Origin: Reticulitermes speratus
Taxonomy: Eukaryota > Arthropoda > Insecta > Blattodea > Rhinotermitidae
Assembly (NCBI GenBank): GCA_021186555.1
Contig: JAJKFL010000039.1
Coordinates: 13,186,733-13,250,732, forward strand
Length of the DNA stretch: 64,000 nucleotides
Direction: 5' to 3'
Below the pieces are notes generated by a model that was given only the letters and a program-made list of their open reading frames with translations, was not told the origin of the DNA and did not search any database. The first letter of the stretch is position 1; each line of letters begins with the position of its first letter. Below are positions 35,575 through 46,386 of the stretch, piece after piece. Both the position numbers and the translations under genes were made by a program.

Positions 35575-35874
35575 CTGGAACAAGAGAACACATATAGTAA
35601 CAAACTGGAACAAGAGAACACATACAGTAACAAACTGGAGCAAGAGAACACATATAGTAACAAACTGGAACAAGAGACCGCATACAGTAACAAACTGGAA
35701 CAAGAGAACACATATACTAACAAACTGGAACAAGAGAACACATATAGTAACAAAATGGAACAAGAGAACACATATAGTAACAAACTGGAACAAGAGAACA
35801 CATATAGTAACAAACTGGAACAAGAGAACACATATAGTAACAAACTGGAACAAGAGAACACATACAGTAACAAA
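35575..35874 (-). repeat. 30-bp minisatellite, 10 units, each resembling a 3' splice site
   Basis: Exactly ten 30-bp units abut the acceptor of E74 exon B. On the gene's strand each unit has a TTACTAT-like segment, then a pyrimidine tract ending ttctcttgttccag. Units starting at 35575, 35605, 35635, 35665 and 35695 keep CAG. The unit at 35755 has CAT instead. In the exon-B frame a unit reads VCYYMCSLVP. The first four units (35575-35694) have no stop, and the fifth has a TAG (from + strand catatactaac). The plus-strand reading LEQENTYSNK repeated ten times is open only because the unit length is divisible by three, so I do not call it a gene. Confidence 0.95.
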
Positions 35875-36210
35875 CAGAAGAGGGAGAGAAACAGGTTAAT
35901 GAACGTCTGAAACACAGAAAAGACTGGGAAGGAAAGAAATGAAAGAAGGAAAGAAACGAGCAAGTAAACAGGAAGTAAACGGGACCGAAAATGCATGAGT
36001 CCAGTCTAGCCTACATTATGCGGCATGAACTGCTAGCTCGAGGCTGGGATCACACATACAACATCTACAAACAGAAACTGACGGAAGCTACTCTGAAAGG
36101 GAAAATGTTCTGAAAACCCCCTCGAATTCCGTTATGAACAGGTTTCACTGATGACAATGTCAGGCAATTAATGGCTACAGATCTGGTTACAAACGAACTC
36201 CCCAAATACA

Positions 36211-36290
36211 GTTTAAATTAAAACCAACTCATGTGCATTGGTTGGTTTTAATTTAAACTCATGATCAAATGCACGGTACATACAACATAA
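36211..36290. mobile_element. Short fold-back relic sharing the asymmetric tail
   Basis: Perfect 18-bp arms at 36211-36228 and 36241-36258 with a 12-bp spacer, then TCATGATCAAATGCACGGTA and CATAAAATTTCCC. Arm ends and tail match the right end of fold-back 1 (TTGGTTTTTAAAC; CATGATGCACGGTG; GTGAAATTT). It looks like an internally deleted copy without the ribozyme-like motif. Confidence 0.6.
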
Positions 36291-36503
36291 AATTTCCCAA
36301 ATACACTTTACCGCTAAGCGCACTTACAAGGTTCATAACAAGAATTTTACCTACTATACAGCTACTACTTAGCCTGAAAAGGGTAGTGGTACATATATTT
36401 ACTGCTTTTACGTTCAATTTCGTCCAGTGTTTGTTCACGTGTCCCAATAGCTAATAACAGACTCACTGAGATATGCGGTTCTCACGACCATGACCAGGAA
36501 CGC

Positions 36504-36650
36504 TGCTGTCTTCTAGGATATGACGCCGTGTAGTATGGTAGCACACCGATGTTTCACAGGATCCATCTACCCTGATGGCGAAGGCAACAGAATAATCCGA
36601 AACGTCGGTGCACTTTTATTTACCGGATGCCATCACACCCAGAAAACAGC
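36504..36650. mobile_element. MITE, degenerate
   Basis: Ends GCTGTCTTCTAGGATATGAC and its partner GTGATGGCATCCGG-type complement (CACACCCAGAAAACAGC at right), with CACCGATGTTTC and GAAACGTCGGTG as inner inverted pair. Confidence 0.65.
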
Positions 36651-36784
36651 AATTTAACATGTAAACAGATACGCAGTGCTTCCCTGGGGGCTACAAGTGA
36701 CCTATTAAAAAACACTATTTGACCGACCTTCGCGTCTTAATGAATTTAACATGGTTTGTCCGTTGTCCTACTTGTGCACTTTAT

Positions 36785-36962
36785 ACTCATCCAGTCCAGA
36801 AACTTCCCGTTTGCAATGAAATATGAGGTGAGGGTTCATCACCATGGTCCCCATCCTGAGACTGTTCCATCTACATCACATTGCCAAAATATATTTCTCA
36901 AAGATTAACTTTAATATTATCATCCCGTCTACGACCATCACCACATAAAATCATAATACATG
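36785..36962 (-). mobile_element. LINE remnant
   Basis: GTTCATCACCATGGTCCCCA, TCCTGAGACTGTTCCATCTA and TTAACTTTAATATTATCATC follow the DRDRW/IDLAQ/NIKMDL nucleotide pattern of the main LINE family in minus orientation, strongly decayed. Confidence 0.55.
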
Positions 36963-37100
36963 CGGTGTATAGGCCTATTTTTATCATACATATCTAAATG
37001 ACGGAATTCCCCCAACTAACTGGAAGAATCTACAGTCCTACAGTAGTTAGCTTCATGTGTCCCTACCTCGAGTGACAGTGAAATAAACACCAGTACTTGA

Positions 37101-37390
37101 GACCGTGCCATGGCTCAGGCGGTTAGTCGCCGGCCTCTCACTGCGGAGGCCCGGGTTCGATCCCGGGTCAGTCCATGTGAGGTTTGTGGTGGACAAAGTG
37201 GCACTGGGACAGGTTTTTCTCCGAGTTGTCGGTTTTCCCCTGTCAATTTCATTCCACTGGTGCTCAATTACTTGTAAAACTTTGTAAAAAAAAACTGCTC
37301 ATCTTCATCATAGGGTTGCACAAAAAGCCTTAAGGCTGTGCTGCGTCCGTAGCATCTGCTGCGGGGCCCTTCACCATGTAAAAAAAAAAA
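37101..37390 (+). mobile_element. SINE3 copy, full length, with target duplication
   Basis: Head GTGCCATGGCTCAGGCGGTTA (box A), GGGTTCGATCCCGGG (box B), body GTGGTGGACAAAGTGGCACT, end GGGGCCCTTCACCATG plus poly-A. Perfect 14-bp duplication acaccagtacttga at 37087-37100 and 37391-37404. The best reference copy of this family here. Confidence 0.97.
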
Positions 37391-37499
37391 ACACCAGTAC
37401 TTGATACCAGTGCTGGTGCCAAGACTCACCGCGACAGACTTCTAAAAACGGATGGACTCAAGCAAATTATTCGCTCGCCTTCCCACCTAGAGATTAGAA

Positions 37500-37575
37500 G
37501 CCGGCATTTAACTGCGGGGACTGAGATTCAATCCCAGTGCAGTCCGTGTGCGATCTGGGGTACGGGGGAAGGGGG
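37500..37575 (+). mobile_element. SINE3 head, degenerate
   Basis: GCCGGCATTTAACTGCGGGG, GAGATTCAATCCCAGTGCAG, TCCGTGTGCGATCTGGGG parallels the SINE3 head just upstream. Confidence 0.5.
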
Positions 37576-38509
37576 GCATAGTACTACTGCAAGCTGAGAT
37601 GAGTGGTACCCCCTGATCAGCCAGCACTGCCCGCAGTTCCGTCTTCAGTTCTGACCAGCACTAGGTCTGTCTGACAATAACGATGATTTAATTTATGCCT
37701 AGTATTCCATCCCCATTCAGTATCCTTCGTCAGCACACTACAGCCCGAACACAGCTACAGATATCTGTGTAAGGTTATTCAGCACTCAGAACGTTTGCGT
37801 TTTAGCACATTTCGTCAAAAGTGAGACAACATGAAGCTAATACAACAGTTAAGAAAGCGGACCAACAACAATAAATAAAGTTCATCAGGCCTGCAAGTAT
37901 CTGTGCTGACATCTTGTTGTATGTGTTGGCCAAGAAATCCAGCGGCGCCCGTCTCAGTACGACCTTGTCCTTCTATATTATCACGTGACACCGTGACCCC
38001 GACCTTGTTTTTAATAGCAGCAGCTGTGAAATGTTCGACAAACAGCAAGGGTTAACGCCCTTTACAAAATAAGCAATCGTGTTTGCGAAAATGTGAATGA
38101 AAAGGTGCTTCCAACTGTCAGGTGTCGCCGACACAATGGGGAAGATGTTTGTAATGTTACGAGGACAGGCAGATGGTTGCGTGCATCTTGTAGCAAAAAT
38201 ATGCGGGGGTTGTGACAGATGTATCCACCCTCCGCTGCAAAACATTACAACCCTTTCTTTAACACGACCAACGGACCAAGTGACGCGATCAGCAAACAAC
38301 ACACAATAAAGTTCGTTTTTCAGCAAACTTTTCTCCTATAACTGGATTTGTCCCGCGGCTCTTTAGGCATTATGCTTGTCCTCAGATCTGGACATCTTCC
38401 TCGTGTAAACAAAGCCCGTGCCTTCATTATCTAACTCCATAAAGCAGAGTCCTTCGTAAAGGCTAAGAGTCGCGTTGCTTTCTAACAAATGACCCGCCTT
38501 TTACCGAAC

Positions 38510-38830
38510 GCTAAAGGTTTTACCGTGTTCACAACAGCCGTACCTGGACCCTGTCCTGAGCGAGATGCGTTCAGTCCACACATTGACACCCTATTTTTTT
38601 TTTCCTTCTTGATATTAGGCTTCCCAGGTTTGTAAATGCAATCATGTTTTCCGACCCATGCGTACTACATGGCCCCATCATATCCCAACTGATTCGATCA
38701 TCCTAATTAACAACGGAGGGACAGTATAAATTATTAAGCTATTCACTGTGCAATTTTTTTTCATCCCCCCGTTAGTTCCTCATTCTTAGGCACAATAAGA
38801 TTTTACGAGGCCACTAAAACAATAATTTTC
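38510..38830 (-). mobile_element. LINE remnant
   Basis: GTTCACAACAGCCGTACCTG, GACCCTGTCCTGAGCGAGAT, GTTAGTTCCTCATTCTTAGG resemble the main LINE 3' third in minus orientation. Interrupted by T-runs and indels. Confidence 0.5.
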
Positions 38831-38926
38831 CATAAAATAAATGCAGCAGGCATGCAGTACCTCTGAAGTCGTTGCTTCAATCTGTGACGCGCATTTAGTT
38901 TGCAACACGTGGGAACGATTTAGTGC

Positions 38927-38975
38927 ATGATGGATGGATGGATGGATGGATGGATGGATCGATCGATCGATCGAC
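38927..38975. repeat. (ATGG)n then (ATCG)n microsatellite
   Basis: About eight ATGG units change into about four ATCG units. Confidence 0.95.
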
Positions 38976-39295
38976 AGAGCTTGCGTTACTTTGCGGTGAT
39001 TCTACTACTGCACAGATTATACGAGTGTAGCCTCAAATGATACAAGGGTAAGGAATGATAAATTGTAACAGACGTGTAAGAAAGTATTCGTCTACTGTTT
39101 TAAAGTAAATTTTAGCAGCCCAGCACTAGTGTAGAGAGACTTAAAAAAAACAAACAAAAACTTCAGTTACGGACGCCGATCTCTTGGCGGAACTGAACCT
39201 CCCGAATAAGACGCAGGAGCGCCAACCTCTTAGACTGTTTCTTTCACTCATGCAGGAAAGACTTCGGCGAATCCTTACCTTTTTTTTGGTGGGAG

Positions 39296-39348
39296 GGGGA
39301 TGAAGGGCCCCGCAGCAGATGCTACGGACGCACCGCAGCCTTGAGGCA
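39296..39348 (-). mobile_element. SINE3 3'-end fragment
   Basis: GAAGGGCCCCGCAGCAGATG and CTACGGACGCACCGCAGCCT, preceded by a T8 run. The rest of the element is absent, so it was either severely 5'-truncated or deleted. Confidence 0.8.
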
Positions 39349-40139
39349 ATCCTTACTTACTATTAACTGCTGTTAGCATAGTGTTATACTATATGCGGAG
39401 TTTAGCACAAAGTAAAGGGCATTTATTTTATCGTCGCTGCGAGCACCGAAGCTTTATCGCATAAAAAGCCTGCATCCACTGACACATCCGGTGAGAGCTA
39501 CGGGGCTCAGGACAACGACAAAAGAAACGCACTGCAGCTTCACGATTTCAAACTGCATACAAGTGTAAACGTATTTTACAGCGAGTGGGTGAGAAATTTC
39601 GTAACTTATTTTAAATTCACGTGAAAGTTATACGTGTATTCACATGTCCTGGTACCTAAGCACCATGCCATTAAGACGTATACGGGGACAGAGGTAAATC
39701 TGTACGCATTCCTACACTTGGCAACAGACAGCCGGTCTGGACGAGAGGAGAAATTTGTGTGCATCTACCTGTAAAACTTAGATTCAAGGTGTAATAATTA
39801 CTGAAACGCAATCATACTCAGGGCCTAGAAGGTAAACTGTGGAGGAAAGTGGCTCTGCTCAGACACGTGCACGTCATAATAAGGGCAATCACATGGCGGC
39901 ACCTTTTACCTTTGTACCGCCTACATGGAACCATACGTATGGAACACGATCGAAGCCCTTTATTTAAAATTTTAATAACTTCCACTTCGATGTCAATGAA
40001 AGCGAGTTTCATTTCCCTTCTGACCCTCATATACGTGTTGCTATAGCAGCATATGGATTGCACAGTGAACAAAACTCAAAGCGATACCCTACTACAGTGC
40101 TTCACCGGTCAAATTGCCGTCAGTTTTCCGAGGACTGCG

Positions 40140-40330
40140 GGGCACACGGTGGCGCAGTTGGTTGAGGCACTGCGCTACAAACCGGAACGTCGCGGGTTCG
40201 ATTCCCGATGGTGTCGCTGGAATTTTTCATTGACATAATCGTTCCGGGCGCACTATGGCCCTGGGGTCGACTCAGCCTCTAACAGAAATGAGTACCAGGA
40301 ATCTTTCCTGGGGGGTAATGGCGGCCGGTG
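40140..40330 (+). mobile_element. tRNA-derived SINE (SINE4)
   Basis: Box A GGTGGCGCAGTTGGTTGAGG and box B GGGTTCGATTCCCG at about 40194-40207, then CCTGGGGTCGACTCAGCCTC. No CCA end and a poor acceptor stem, so a SINE rather than a functional tRNA gene. Confidence 0.65.
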
Positions 40331-40448
40331 TTCTTCTGCTGACACCGTGTATATGGCAGGTAGTTACCAACATTTCTGAGGAGCCTGCTGCTTCCGTCTT
40401 CAAGGTGGAAGCTGGTAACCACCTGAACCGTGTTGTAACCCAGAAGGC
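40330..40448. mobile_element. MITE, degenerate
   Basis: TTCTTCTGCTGACACCGTGT on the left and GAACCGTGTTGTAACCCAGAAG on the right are inverted. Inner GTTACCAACATTTC pairs loosely with GAAGCTGGTAACC. Confidence 0.55.
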
Positions 40449-40864
40449 CATAACGTATGCTGCGTTAATTTTTAAGCCCCCCCTGTTGTTTTTTGTTTCG
40501 CTGAGTTGCGATGAGAATGAAATTACTGGAGCCGTTGCACTAATGACCAAGTATGACATCAGGAAACACAGCTGTCGTGCCTGTGTAGGATGTATACGAT
40601 TTTGAACTGTCTGACGAAACTCTGTTTACATTTTCAGATCCACCGGAAAACAAGTGAGCCAAATGAGCCAAACGGAATTAATGAAATTTTCGGTACGCAA
40701 CAAAATAAACAGAAGCTCACATAAATTTTCGCCTCCCTCTCTCGCTCTCTCTCCCCCCTCCATCTTCCCCAGGCCATGTAAGTTCTTTACACCTGACTAC
40801 AAATTAATACTTTCATTTCCATCATTTACTCCCTTTTGTTTTTCCCTTTCTGCCCATCCAATTT

Positions 40865-41137
40865 CATCTACACATTGATTTCAGGCTTCCGCCGCGATGT
40901 TGATGAAATCTGTGGTCTTCTGGGTAATTACACGGCGTCGTGTGGTAATTATTTACCGACGTTTCGGGACAACGTATCGGTCCCATCTTCACGGGTCAAG
41001 ATTCCAAGAGCCTGATTCCTCTTGGAATCTTGACCCGTGAAGATGGGACCGATACGTTGTCCCGAAACGTCGGTAAATAATTACCACACGACGCCGTGTA
41101 ATTACCCAGAAGACCACAGATTTCATCATCTACACAT
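40865..41137. mobile_element. Palindromic MITE with two 110-bp arms
   Basis: Arms at 40901-41010 and 41019-41128 are exact reverse complements as far as I can read, with an 8-bp spacer (cctgattc). Each contains GAAGATGGGACCGATACGTT and CCCGAAACGTCGGTAA. The left side extends to the family end TGATTTCAGGCTTCCGCCGC. Direct repeats catctacacat at 40865-40875 and 41127-41137 flank the unit. Same family as 18286 and 45738. Confidence 0.93.
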
Positions 41138-41804
41138 CTACCTTCTTTATCTGAATGTCATTTATCAGGCCTACGCAGTAGTATTCTACGCACGGCACGA
41201 GATATGCAGCATTACTACGTTCTACTTCCTTATTTGCGGCAGAGGACACTTGTAATAAATTCTGTATACGCCCAAGATAAAGCTGATATAAACTAGGCGG
41301 CAGCAGCAGCAGTAGCAGCGGACATCCATCCAGTCCTGCACAGCGCCCTCGTAGGTGAAATATTTCGCATTGGTAATTAACATCTTCGTACGCTGTTTCA
41401 AAATTTTTATTGTTTCAAGACTGTCCACGTTTGGCTACGTGGCATCGGACGAAGTAATGTGTACTTGCACCGTACAAACGGGAGATGATGTTGCTCATAG
41501 CGGGTAGCCTTAGTTACTTAAGCATCCGCGTATTGATGGCGGAAAACAGTTGTTATTTCCATGCACGGTCTGCGTTAGGCCTACTTGCGCACATTCGCTT
41601 GGGTTTTCTCACCTTTAAGAAACGTGCGCGTTGTTGACCATCACCACGGTGTGCGCCCTACACGAAATGTCACTTCTGCTGCACCTCCAAAGTCATTCGC
41701 CATTCTCAGAACCGAGCCGAACTTGCGTGATGTATTTCCATTCCGCTGAAGAGTTCACTTCGCCTTCATCTACACTCCGTTACATCAATTCAATTTTACC
41801 TGTA

Positions 41805-41860
41805 ATCGGGAGTAAAGCTGGCTCCTCTCTCCCATCTAGTGCCGAGGTTAAGGAGTGGAA
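41805..41860 (+). mobile_element. SINE1 fragment
   Basis: CGGGAGTAAAGCTGGCTCCT and CCCATCTAGTGCCGAGGTTA match the SINE1 body. Both ends are missing. Confidence 0.65.
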
Positions 41861-44379
41861 TTTACTTACACTTCACTGCGCGGCACTTCGGGCTAAAGAC
41901 ATCAGCATAAATCAGACAAGCAAAGCCTTTGTAGCAGCGCTGCAACGAGGAAGCAATTCTTACTCATTCTTGGAAATTACATATTACATTTCTGCATGCC
42001 ACAATGGTCTGGGAACAGCAAATGCTGAGTGGAGCTGTTAACCGTTGACAAACAGAATCGAAGCGTCTTCAATAACGTACAAAGGAAGGGTTGCAGGTTC
42101 CATTAGTGCCTCGCCGACATGTGGGAACGAGCGGCGGACTGGATGTTTTCTTAAGCAGAACCGGACGAACCTCTCCAATGTGTATAAAAGCTGCTAATAT
42201 TCCGCTTCCGACTCGTCATTCCGCGCCGCAACGGTCAGTGCTGACCCCTCGCTACATAATGTCACGATTAATGACCAACGGGGTGAAGGGTCAATCTCAG
42301 ACGCACCCGCATTAAGTACGGAAGGCTACCCCAGTGAATGGACGCAGCCCCTCGCAGCACGAGGGTAGCTTCTTCAGCAAGGAGCCGTTGAGAAATAAAA
42401 TAGTTGCTCCTGAAAGGATTAAATGGGCGGACAGTAAAAAAGAACACGTTTAGGACTCCCCGGTTCTGGAATTATTATGGGGCGACGAATTTTAATGACG
42501 GACATTTAAAAACTTCAGTTACGTCGTGTCACAGAAAGGGACGCACATTTTTCTACAGCTCGTAACAGATTCCAGGCTCAGCATCCAGTCCGAATTGCAA
42601 GCTATACTGACTCTCGTGCAACTCTTCGTCTGCGACTTTTTCCCCAATAAGATGACAATTCGGACGTCACACTGCAATTACGAACGGTTCAGCATTTCTT
42701 TTTAGCACAAGGCCACCAAGGGCCATTACTGTGGAACATAATACAGTACCTGAAGAATCAAAACTGTTTGGTTGCAATGCTACCAATGCGCATGTATTTT
42801 TCGTATCTCTGTCTGGAATTGCATCCCAGAAGTCCGACTTCTACGTTTGCTTGTTTGTTTATGTAACATTTGCTGTGTTGAACATCACAGTCGTATTATC
42901 AGTAATCAATAGCTGTCACAGCACGCAAACATTAGCCAGTTCTATCCATCTCTTATCCTCATATCTTAATATCATCCCCCATATGGTTTCTGGTCTTTGA
43001 CATGCCAATTCTCAAAGACGTTTTCCACACCGCAGTTCTACGGAACTATACATTCCTTCCCAATCTTACCTACTGCCCAGACGATCGTACTGTAGCTCTG
43101 ACCACTACCAACACTAAATGGACGTAACCTCCGCGAATCATATGATTCACCGTTACGTGAGATCCTAAACTGTCCACTTCCCCAATCCGTCTGAGGTCCA
43201 AATATTTTCCTCAGCTAAAAACTGGCGTTCAAAAATTTTCCAAAACTCTAGGAGCCGCCACACAAAATTTAATACGCCCGGCGATCTGGCGCCCGAGATT
43301 TGTGTAGCCCTGGTTAAAACACTTCGCTTTACAGCACTTATCAAAACAAGAGACCACGTGCTGCATCCACAGACCACACGCCGCAGTATGTTCTTATTCT
43401 CGTAACCACTCTGGAAAGTGGATAAGAGGACGACTGAATAACAAAACGCATTTCCAGATTTATGACCCACCTGATTTCATAATGAACCTCATTTCTGTTT
43501 GTTAAGAGTTGTTTGCAAATACGTGGCTGCATACTGTTCAAACAAACGTCATGCTGCGTGTCGATTCATAGCAAGCACCTGACAGCAATATGTATATTCT
43601 GCTACTTCATGCCTTGTTCCACCGTTCTGTTTCGAGATGATCAGTGGCTCTGCTACTTTGTATGACGATGCATTTTTTTTTCTCGAAATATCGGTTAGAG
43701 AATTCGAAAGTCTTCATGACCGACTTAGAAATCTTCTTTTCTGCAGCATATTAGCATGCATTACACTGGGTTCTGCCTTGTGCGTGGTTCAGTGCGTAGA
43801 AGCAAAACAGACAGGGTTAAATTCTGTATTTTATACACATATGCTCGCTACCAGGAAATAAGAGAGAAATTAGCACAAGCTACGCCAATCGGGTCGCCTA
43901 CGCTATACCAACAACTTTCACGGCCATCTTTTGGCTTCCGCTCACACTACGCCAAGAACTGGACTGGCACTGAAAGTAAATTTGCGTAAGCAATCATTTG
44001 CTTTTCAGGCACTGGTTTACAATCCACAAAATGTGCCCTGTAGGCCAACACTGCAGCTGAAATATGACTGCATACGTAACGTCGTCAAAGAGAAGCGTCA
44101 CAATTCTATATTTAAAGTACTAATTAATATTTGAAAGTTATCCCGTGTTTGCAGATATGACAAAAACCATACACACCTAGTTCACCATAGTTCCACATGC
44201 GCACAACTAACTACTCTGTCACACACAATTCAGACAATGCGATCTGTGCCTCCCCTAACCAAACATACTCCAAGACGCACCGTCCCCGCTTTTTATGGAC
44301 AAGGAATGTTCATAACCGTGTTCACAACAGTCCTACCCAGCTGCAGACTTATCAGTCACGCCTCACACCTTATAAAAAA

Positions 44380-44645
44380 TGGGATTAAAAATAATTTGCC
44401 TCAAAGAAATGATAGAATTGGCACAATTGAGATTGTTTGGGTACGTTGTAAGAATGGGGGATGAGAGATATCCCAAAATAGGCTGGCAAGCTAGAACACA
44501 GGGGAAGAAACCCAAAGGAAGACTCCGATAGACGTGGGAAGAAGGGATACAGAGGATTCTGAAGGAACGAGGAATTGAATGAAACAGAGTAAGAGCTAAA
44601 GCCCGAGACCGTGAGAGATGGAAAGCTGTTTGTAAACCCTCCACG
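44380..44645 (+). mobile_element. LINE 3' fragment of a second family
   Basis: The frame reads LRLFGYVVRMGDERYPKIGW, then TQGKKPKGRLR, stop, TWEEGIQRILKERGIE, stop, then RDRERWKAV. This is the post-RT C-terminal segment of a non-LTR element different from the CGEFLD family. Two in-frame stops show it is dead. Confidence 0.8.
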
Positions 44646-45499
44646 TTAAGTGAAGTAAAGTGCCTGACACCTTCTTTCTTGAAGACACATTTCAGTATCA
44701 TTTGCGTGTCTAGAACCAGACCTCCCAGGCCGTTCCGTCCCTCCAGGTTCACCAACAACATTATGCACCAATCCTTAAACGCACTAATTCGTGCTACAAG
44801 CCCTGCCTACCCCAAGTTCCTTCATTTGGCCACCCTCTCTTTAACTTTATTAATGGCGTCTTTGTAGCGCGAAAATCATGGCACTGAATAAGAACCGTCA
44901 AAACATTCTTATTATTAAGACTTTCACTTATCCACTACAAAAACACAAAGATTAATTTTGGAGCAACCCGCATATTTCCTACCTGTTCCGTCTTCTTAAT
45001 TATGACTGCTGCTGCCTACGCCCAAAACCTGCGCCTGTCGACTCTTATAAACATCTGAGACTTCATATCAAACTGAACTATGTATTTCCTACTTTCCACA
45101 CTTAACTACGCCGCGTTCTGGCAGCAACAACACTGCACACATACGGGTACACCATTTTCCGCCTTGAATTAATATCATTCACGTCATGTTCATTCCACGA
45201 AGTTAATACTGTTACTTTAACAACATAAATTAACATCTTCTCTCTCCCGTGCGTCACAGCAATGAAGAGTGATGCAGACCCTAACCTCGGACTGCTGCGG
45301 TGAAGTATATTGGTTTGCTGTCACGTCAACACCTGAATACAAGCGAAATGGAGGCCTGCCGTTCAAGTACGCCGTTCGTTCCGACTCTACTCAAAGGTTG
45401 ATAAGAAACTGCTGTCACAAAAAGGGCTTCTAGGCTCGGGAGATGTCCAGTTTATTCCATTAAGCAAAGTCCCCCTTGAGAAGGTAATGGTTGCTTAGC

Positions 45500-45735
45500 T
45501 TATCAAAACGTTCCCCTTATTTTATGGAACCCGAAAGTTCTTTATCGCGTTTTCACTGGTCCATCATTGGTCCCTATCATGAGGCAGACGAATCAGGATC
45601 ACACCCCATAAAACTATTTTTAAGATTCATTTAAGTATTATCCTCCCATCTAAACCTAGGTCTTCCCAATACTAAATGTTCTTCAGATTTTGCTATCAAA
45701 ATTACACGCACTTCACTCCCATGCGTGCTACTTGG
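45500..45735 (-). mobile_element. LINE 3' remnant
   Basis: TTTTATGGAACCCGAAAGTT (minus: the GGGTTCCATAAAA end), then TCACTGGTCCATCATTGGTC and CCTCCCATCTAAACCTAGGTC match the main LINE family in minus orientation. Confidence 0.65.
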
Positions 45736-45737
45736 AC

Positions 45738-45850
45738 TTCTTGACCCTTGAAGATGGGACCGATAGGTTGTCCCGAAACGTCGGTACATAACTACCACTC
45801 AGCGCTGCGTAATATCTCATTTACGTCGCGGCGGAAGCCTGAAATCACGC
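45738..45850 (+). mobile_element. Right half of the 18286-type MITE
   Basis: TTGACCCTTGAAGATGGGAC, TGTCCCGAAACGTCGGTA, GCTGCGTAATATCTCATTTA, GCGGCGGAAGCCTGAAATCA. It lacks the mirrored arm. Confidence 0.8.
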
Positions 45851-45987
45851 TTAGAATTTCTAACCCAAAAAACAATAACAGCCATTTTGTGTGCAGCACT
45901 AATTTGAGTCTTGGACCACAAGACGAGCAACGTAGTTCCAGGGCCGCCGTCAGTGGGTCCGGGCCCCGATAAAAATTTTTGTTGTCA

Positions 45988-46005
45988 CCCCCCCCCCCCC
46001 CCCCC
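45988..46005. repeat. Poly-C run, 18 nt
   Basis: Uninterrupted C homopolymer. Confidence 0.95.
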
Positions 46006-46183
46006 AGCAAGGGTGGACCGGCTAAAAATCTTTACACTAAATCAGAAAAGCTGACTCTCAGTTGAAATGTGACTTGGGTTTGGTCTGAAACGGTTAATTT
46101 GTAGTCGACAAATAGTGATACTGCTGAGAAAGACAAACACATATGCAACATAGTCGGGTCCCGGTGATTTGTACCGACTTCCC

Positions 46184-46206
46184 CTCTCTCTCTCTCTCTC
46201 TCTCTC
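46184..46206. repeat. (CT)n microsatellite
   Basis: About eleven CT units, in the intron immediately downstream of exon A in gene terms. Confidence 0.95.
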
Positions 46207-46386
46207 GCTGCACTGCGTGGGTCACGAAATCTGGTAAATTTGCCCTTTTCGTCTCATCTACACTTACGATACGGGAAAAACGAGAACACTGGACGAAAGT
46301 ACTTCTAACAACAAAAGCAACAACATTTCATGGTGGTACTAGTCAGAGATGATAATTCTGAAAACAACCGGTAATAAATACATTAC

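Larger units (their letters stand above)
35575..46386 (-). other. E74 intron between exons A and B (10,812 bp)
   Basis: GT at 46386-46385 and AG at 35576-35575 on the minus strand. Its last 300 nt are the 30-bp array. It also contains MITEs, SINE3 and SINE4 copies, LINE remnants and a near-perfect 110-bp palindrome, listed separately. I see nothing further in 35875-36210, 36259-36503, 37576-38509, 39349-40139, 40449-40864, 41138-41804, 41861-44379, 44646-45499, 45851-45987 and 46207-46386. Confidence 0.75.

Noticed and set aside
35485-35910. Plus-strand open frame with ten LEQENTYSNK repeats
   Set aside because: The 30-bp unit is divisible by three, so several frames stay open. The real exon is on the opposite strand and the array is intronic.
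40140-40215. Possible functional tRNA gene
   Set aside because: Promoter boxes are present, but no proper acceptor stem pairing or anticodon arm, and it is followed by a SINE-like body.
41291-41355. Plus-strand segment with GCAGCAGCAGCAG flanked by AG and GTGAAA, looking like a small exon
   Set aside because: No pyrimidine tract before the AG, wrong strand for E74, and no recognisable protein; probably a short CAG-type repeat.
41037-45972. Open frames beginning MKMGPIRCPETSV and MKMGPIGCPETSV
   Set aside because: Both are translations of the GAAGATGGGACCGAT...CCCGAAACGTCGG MITE arm.
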